Of a stretch of DNA of 64,000 bases, positions 63,099 to 64,000 are shown piece by piece. The DNA lies in contig NZ_JIAW01000006.1 of assembly GCF_000620625.1 (NCBI RefSeq), positions 1 to 64,000 on the forward strand. Reading direction: 5' to 3'. Position 1 is the first letter of the stretch. The number at the start of each line of letters is the position of its first letter. The stretch comes from Mycobacterium sp. URHB0044 (GTDB lineage Bacteria > Actinomycetota > Actinomycetes > Mycobacteriales > Mycobacteriaceae). A model generated the notes under the pieces. It did no database searches, was not told the DNA's origin, and worked only from the letters and a program-made list of their open reading frames with translations. The translations under genes and the position numbers were made by a program.

Positions 63099-63135
63099 GA
63101 CTGGCTACCTCTCGTTGTCGTCGGTCTGCGGACGG

Positions 63136-64000
63136 TCATGGTGACGGGACCACCGCAGGCGGAAGGGGTACCGGCGGCAGCGGTGTCGGCTGCATCTGCG
63201 CGGGCTCAGCGACCACGAACGGCTCCGTGCCCGGTGTCCGGCCCGGGTCCCGTGGCGCCATCGGCGGAGGCGCCGGTGGGAGACCCGGCCACAATGGCGT
63301 GCCGTCCGGCGCGTACAGGTCGGCACCGTAGGCCGGAGCACCGGGATACGGAATCGGCCCCGGGGCGGGCCCACCGAACAGGTTGCGGATGCTCGGCGGC
63401 TCCGGCACCGCACGGGTGGTCGGCAAGTAGTTGGCCCAGGCCGGGAAACCGATGCCGGGGTTGGGCCGCCAATCGACTCCGGTTCCAAATCCCGTGTTGG
63501 TGACGAGGTTGCGCACCGGCCAGTTCTGCGCGACGTCCGGCAGCGAGCCGCAGCTCGGCTTGCCGCCCGGTCCGCCCTTGGCGCCGATGACCGGCAGGTT
63601 GTCCGGGTAGTGGTACGGGTCGTCGCCGAGCGACAGGCCGGTGTCGAGCACGAGCGAACGACCATTGCCGCCAGGCGCTTCGTAGCCGCCGGTGTCCAGC
63701 AGGGTCTTCGCGCCCACCAGCAGGCAGGTGTACTCGGGGTTGTACTTGTAGAACAGGCCGGTCGTCGGCTGCAGCACGTTGATGGCCTTGATGAGGTTGG
63801 CCTGGTTCGGCGCGAGCAGACTGATGCCGCTGTTGGAAAGCCCAATGGTCGCCAGCAGCAACGCATCCAGCTGGCCGGCCTGCCTGACGATGGTGGTGCT
63901 CGTCGTGCTTGCCGCGTTCAGCGTGGCCAAGATGTTCTGTGCCGCACCGGCATAGGCGTCGTTGAAGTCCTTGAGCGCCCGCCAGTCGGCTCGAATCGTC
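63136..64000 (-). CDS. mceA: MceA subunit, C-terminal part, cut by window edge
   Basis: The last 287 or so residues are visible. Helical region (NAASTTSTTIVRQAGQLDAL, LAPNQANLIKAINVLQPTTG) followed by the conserved Cys-bearing end domain (YNPEYTCLLVGAKTLLDTGG, KPSCGSLPD) and a Pro-rich tail, all typical of MceA. The MCE domain and any YrbE genes lie beyond position 64000. It begins the run mceA-B-C-D-E-F on the minus strand. Confidence 0.93.
   Translation of the reverse strand, partial: TIRADWRALKDFNDAYAGAAQNILATLNAASTTSTTIVRQAGQLDALLLATIGLSNSGISLLAPNQANLIKAINVLQPTTGLFYKYNPEYTCLLVGAKTLLDTGGYEAPGGNGRSLVLDTGLSLGDDPYHYPDNLPVIGAKGGPGGKPSCGSLPDVAQNWPVRNLVTNTGFGTGVDWRPNPGIGFPAWANYLPTTRAVPEPPSIRNLFGGPAPGPIPYPGAPAYGADLYAPDGTPLWPGLPPAPPPMAPRDPGRTPGTEPFVVAEPAQMQPTPLPPVPLPPAVVPSP

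Overview
The window is a GC-rich mycobacterial chromosome segment, most likely from a rapidly growing Mycolicibacterium-type species. Diagnostic genes are the coenzyme F420 synthase fbiC, the mycothiol deacetylase mshB, the mannolipid genes lpqW and pimE, a split-in-tuberculosis MmpL transporter, a complete mceA-F block and a KstR-type operator. From memory, the order fbiC, mshB, lpqW, typA, mutT2, pterin dehydratase, pimE, two Ala/Pro-rich proteins, HhH-GPD protein, F420-type oxidoreductase, methyltransferase, GntR, sirtuin, mmpL13, SDR, mcr, echA follows M. tuberculosis Rv1173 down to Rv1142. Assignments rest on reading motifs and remembered homologues; no database search was run.

Layout. 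1-13 kb: F420, mycothiol and envelope genes with a ClC channel and typA. 13-21 kb: small enzymes, then a LytS/LytTR two-component pair running through overlapping genes into two DUF485-like/sodium-solute-symporter modules, which looks like a sensed and regulated carboxylate uptake system. 21-30 kb: transporters, an acyltransferase, small conserved proteins, sirtuin, TetR and MmpL. 30-35 kb: a lipid-catabolic group (flavin oxygenase, SDR, alpha-methylacyl-CoA racemase, enoyl-CoA hydratase). 35-42 kb: two MFS exporters, a CPBP protein, gamma-carbonic anhydrase, a GlxA-type regulator and a fasciclin protein. 42-48 kb: a thiolase/hydratase/acyl-CoA dehydrogenase beta-oxidation operon with a FadR-type regulator and a DUF3556 membrane protein under a KstR-like operator.

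48-53 kb is the least conserved part: a broken SDR gene, an islet of conspicuously low GC carrying one unrecognised membrane protein, and TetR and HxlR regulators. The last 10 kb is an mce operon on the minus strand (mceA cut by the window edge) that continues without a real gap into two Mce-associated proteins, an epoxide-hydrolase-like enzyme and a WS/DGAT-like protein whose catalytic motif is degenerate.

Most promising for follow-up: the low-GC islet, an oxidoreductase with no ordinary start codon upstream of its Rossmann motif, a near-identical operator shared by two separated lipid-catabolism promoters, a 16-bp perfect palindrome between mutT2 and the pterin dehydratase gene, and the extended mce operon. 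No tRNA, rRNA, CRISPR array or insertion sequence was seen.
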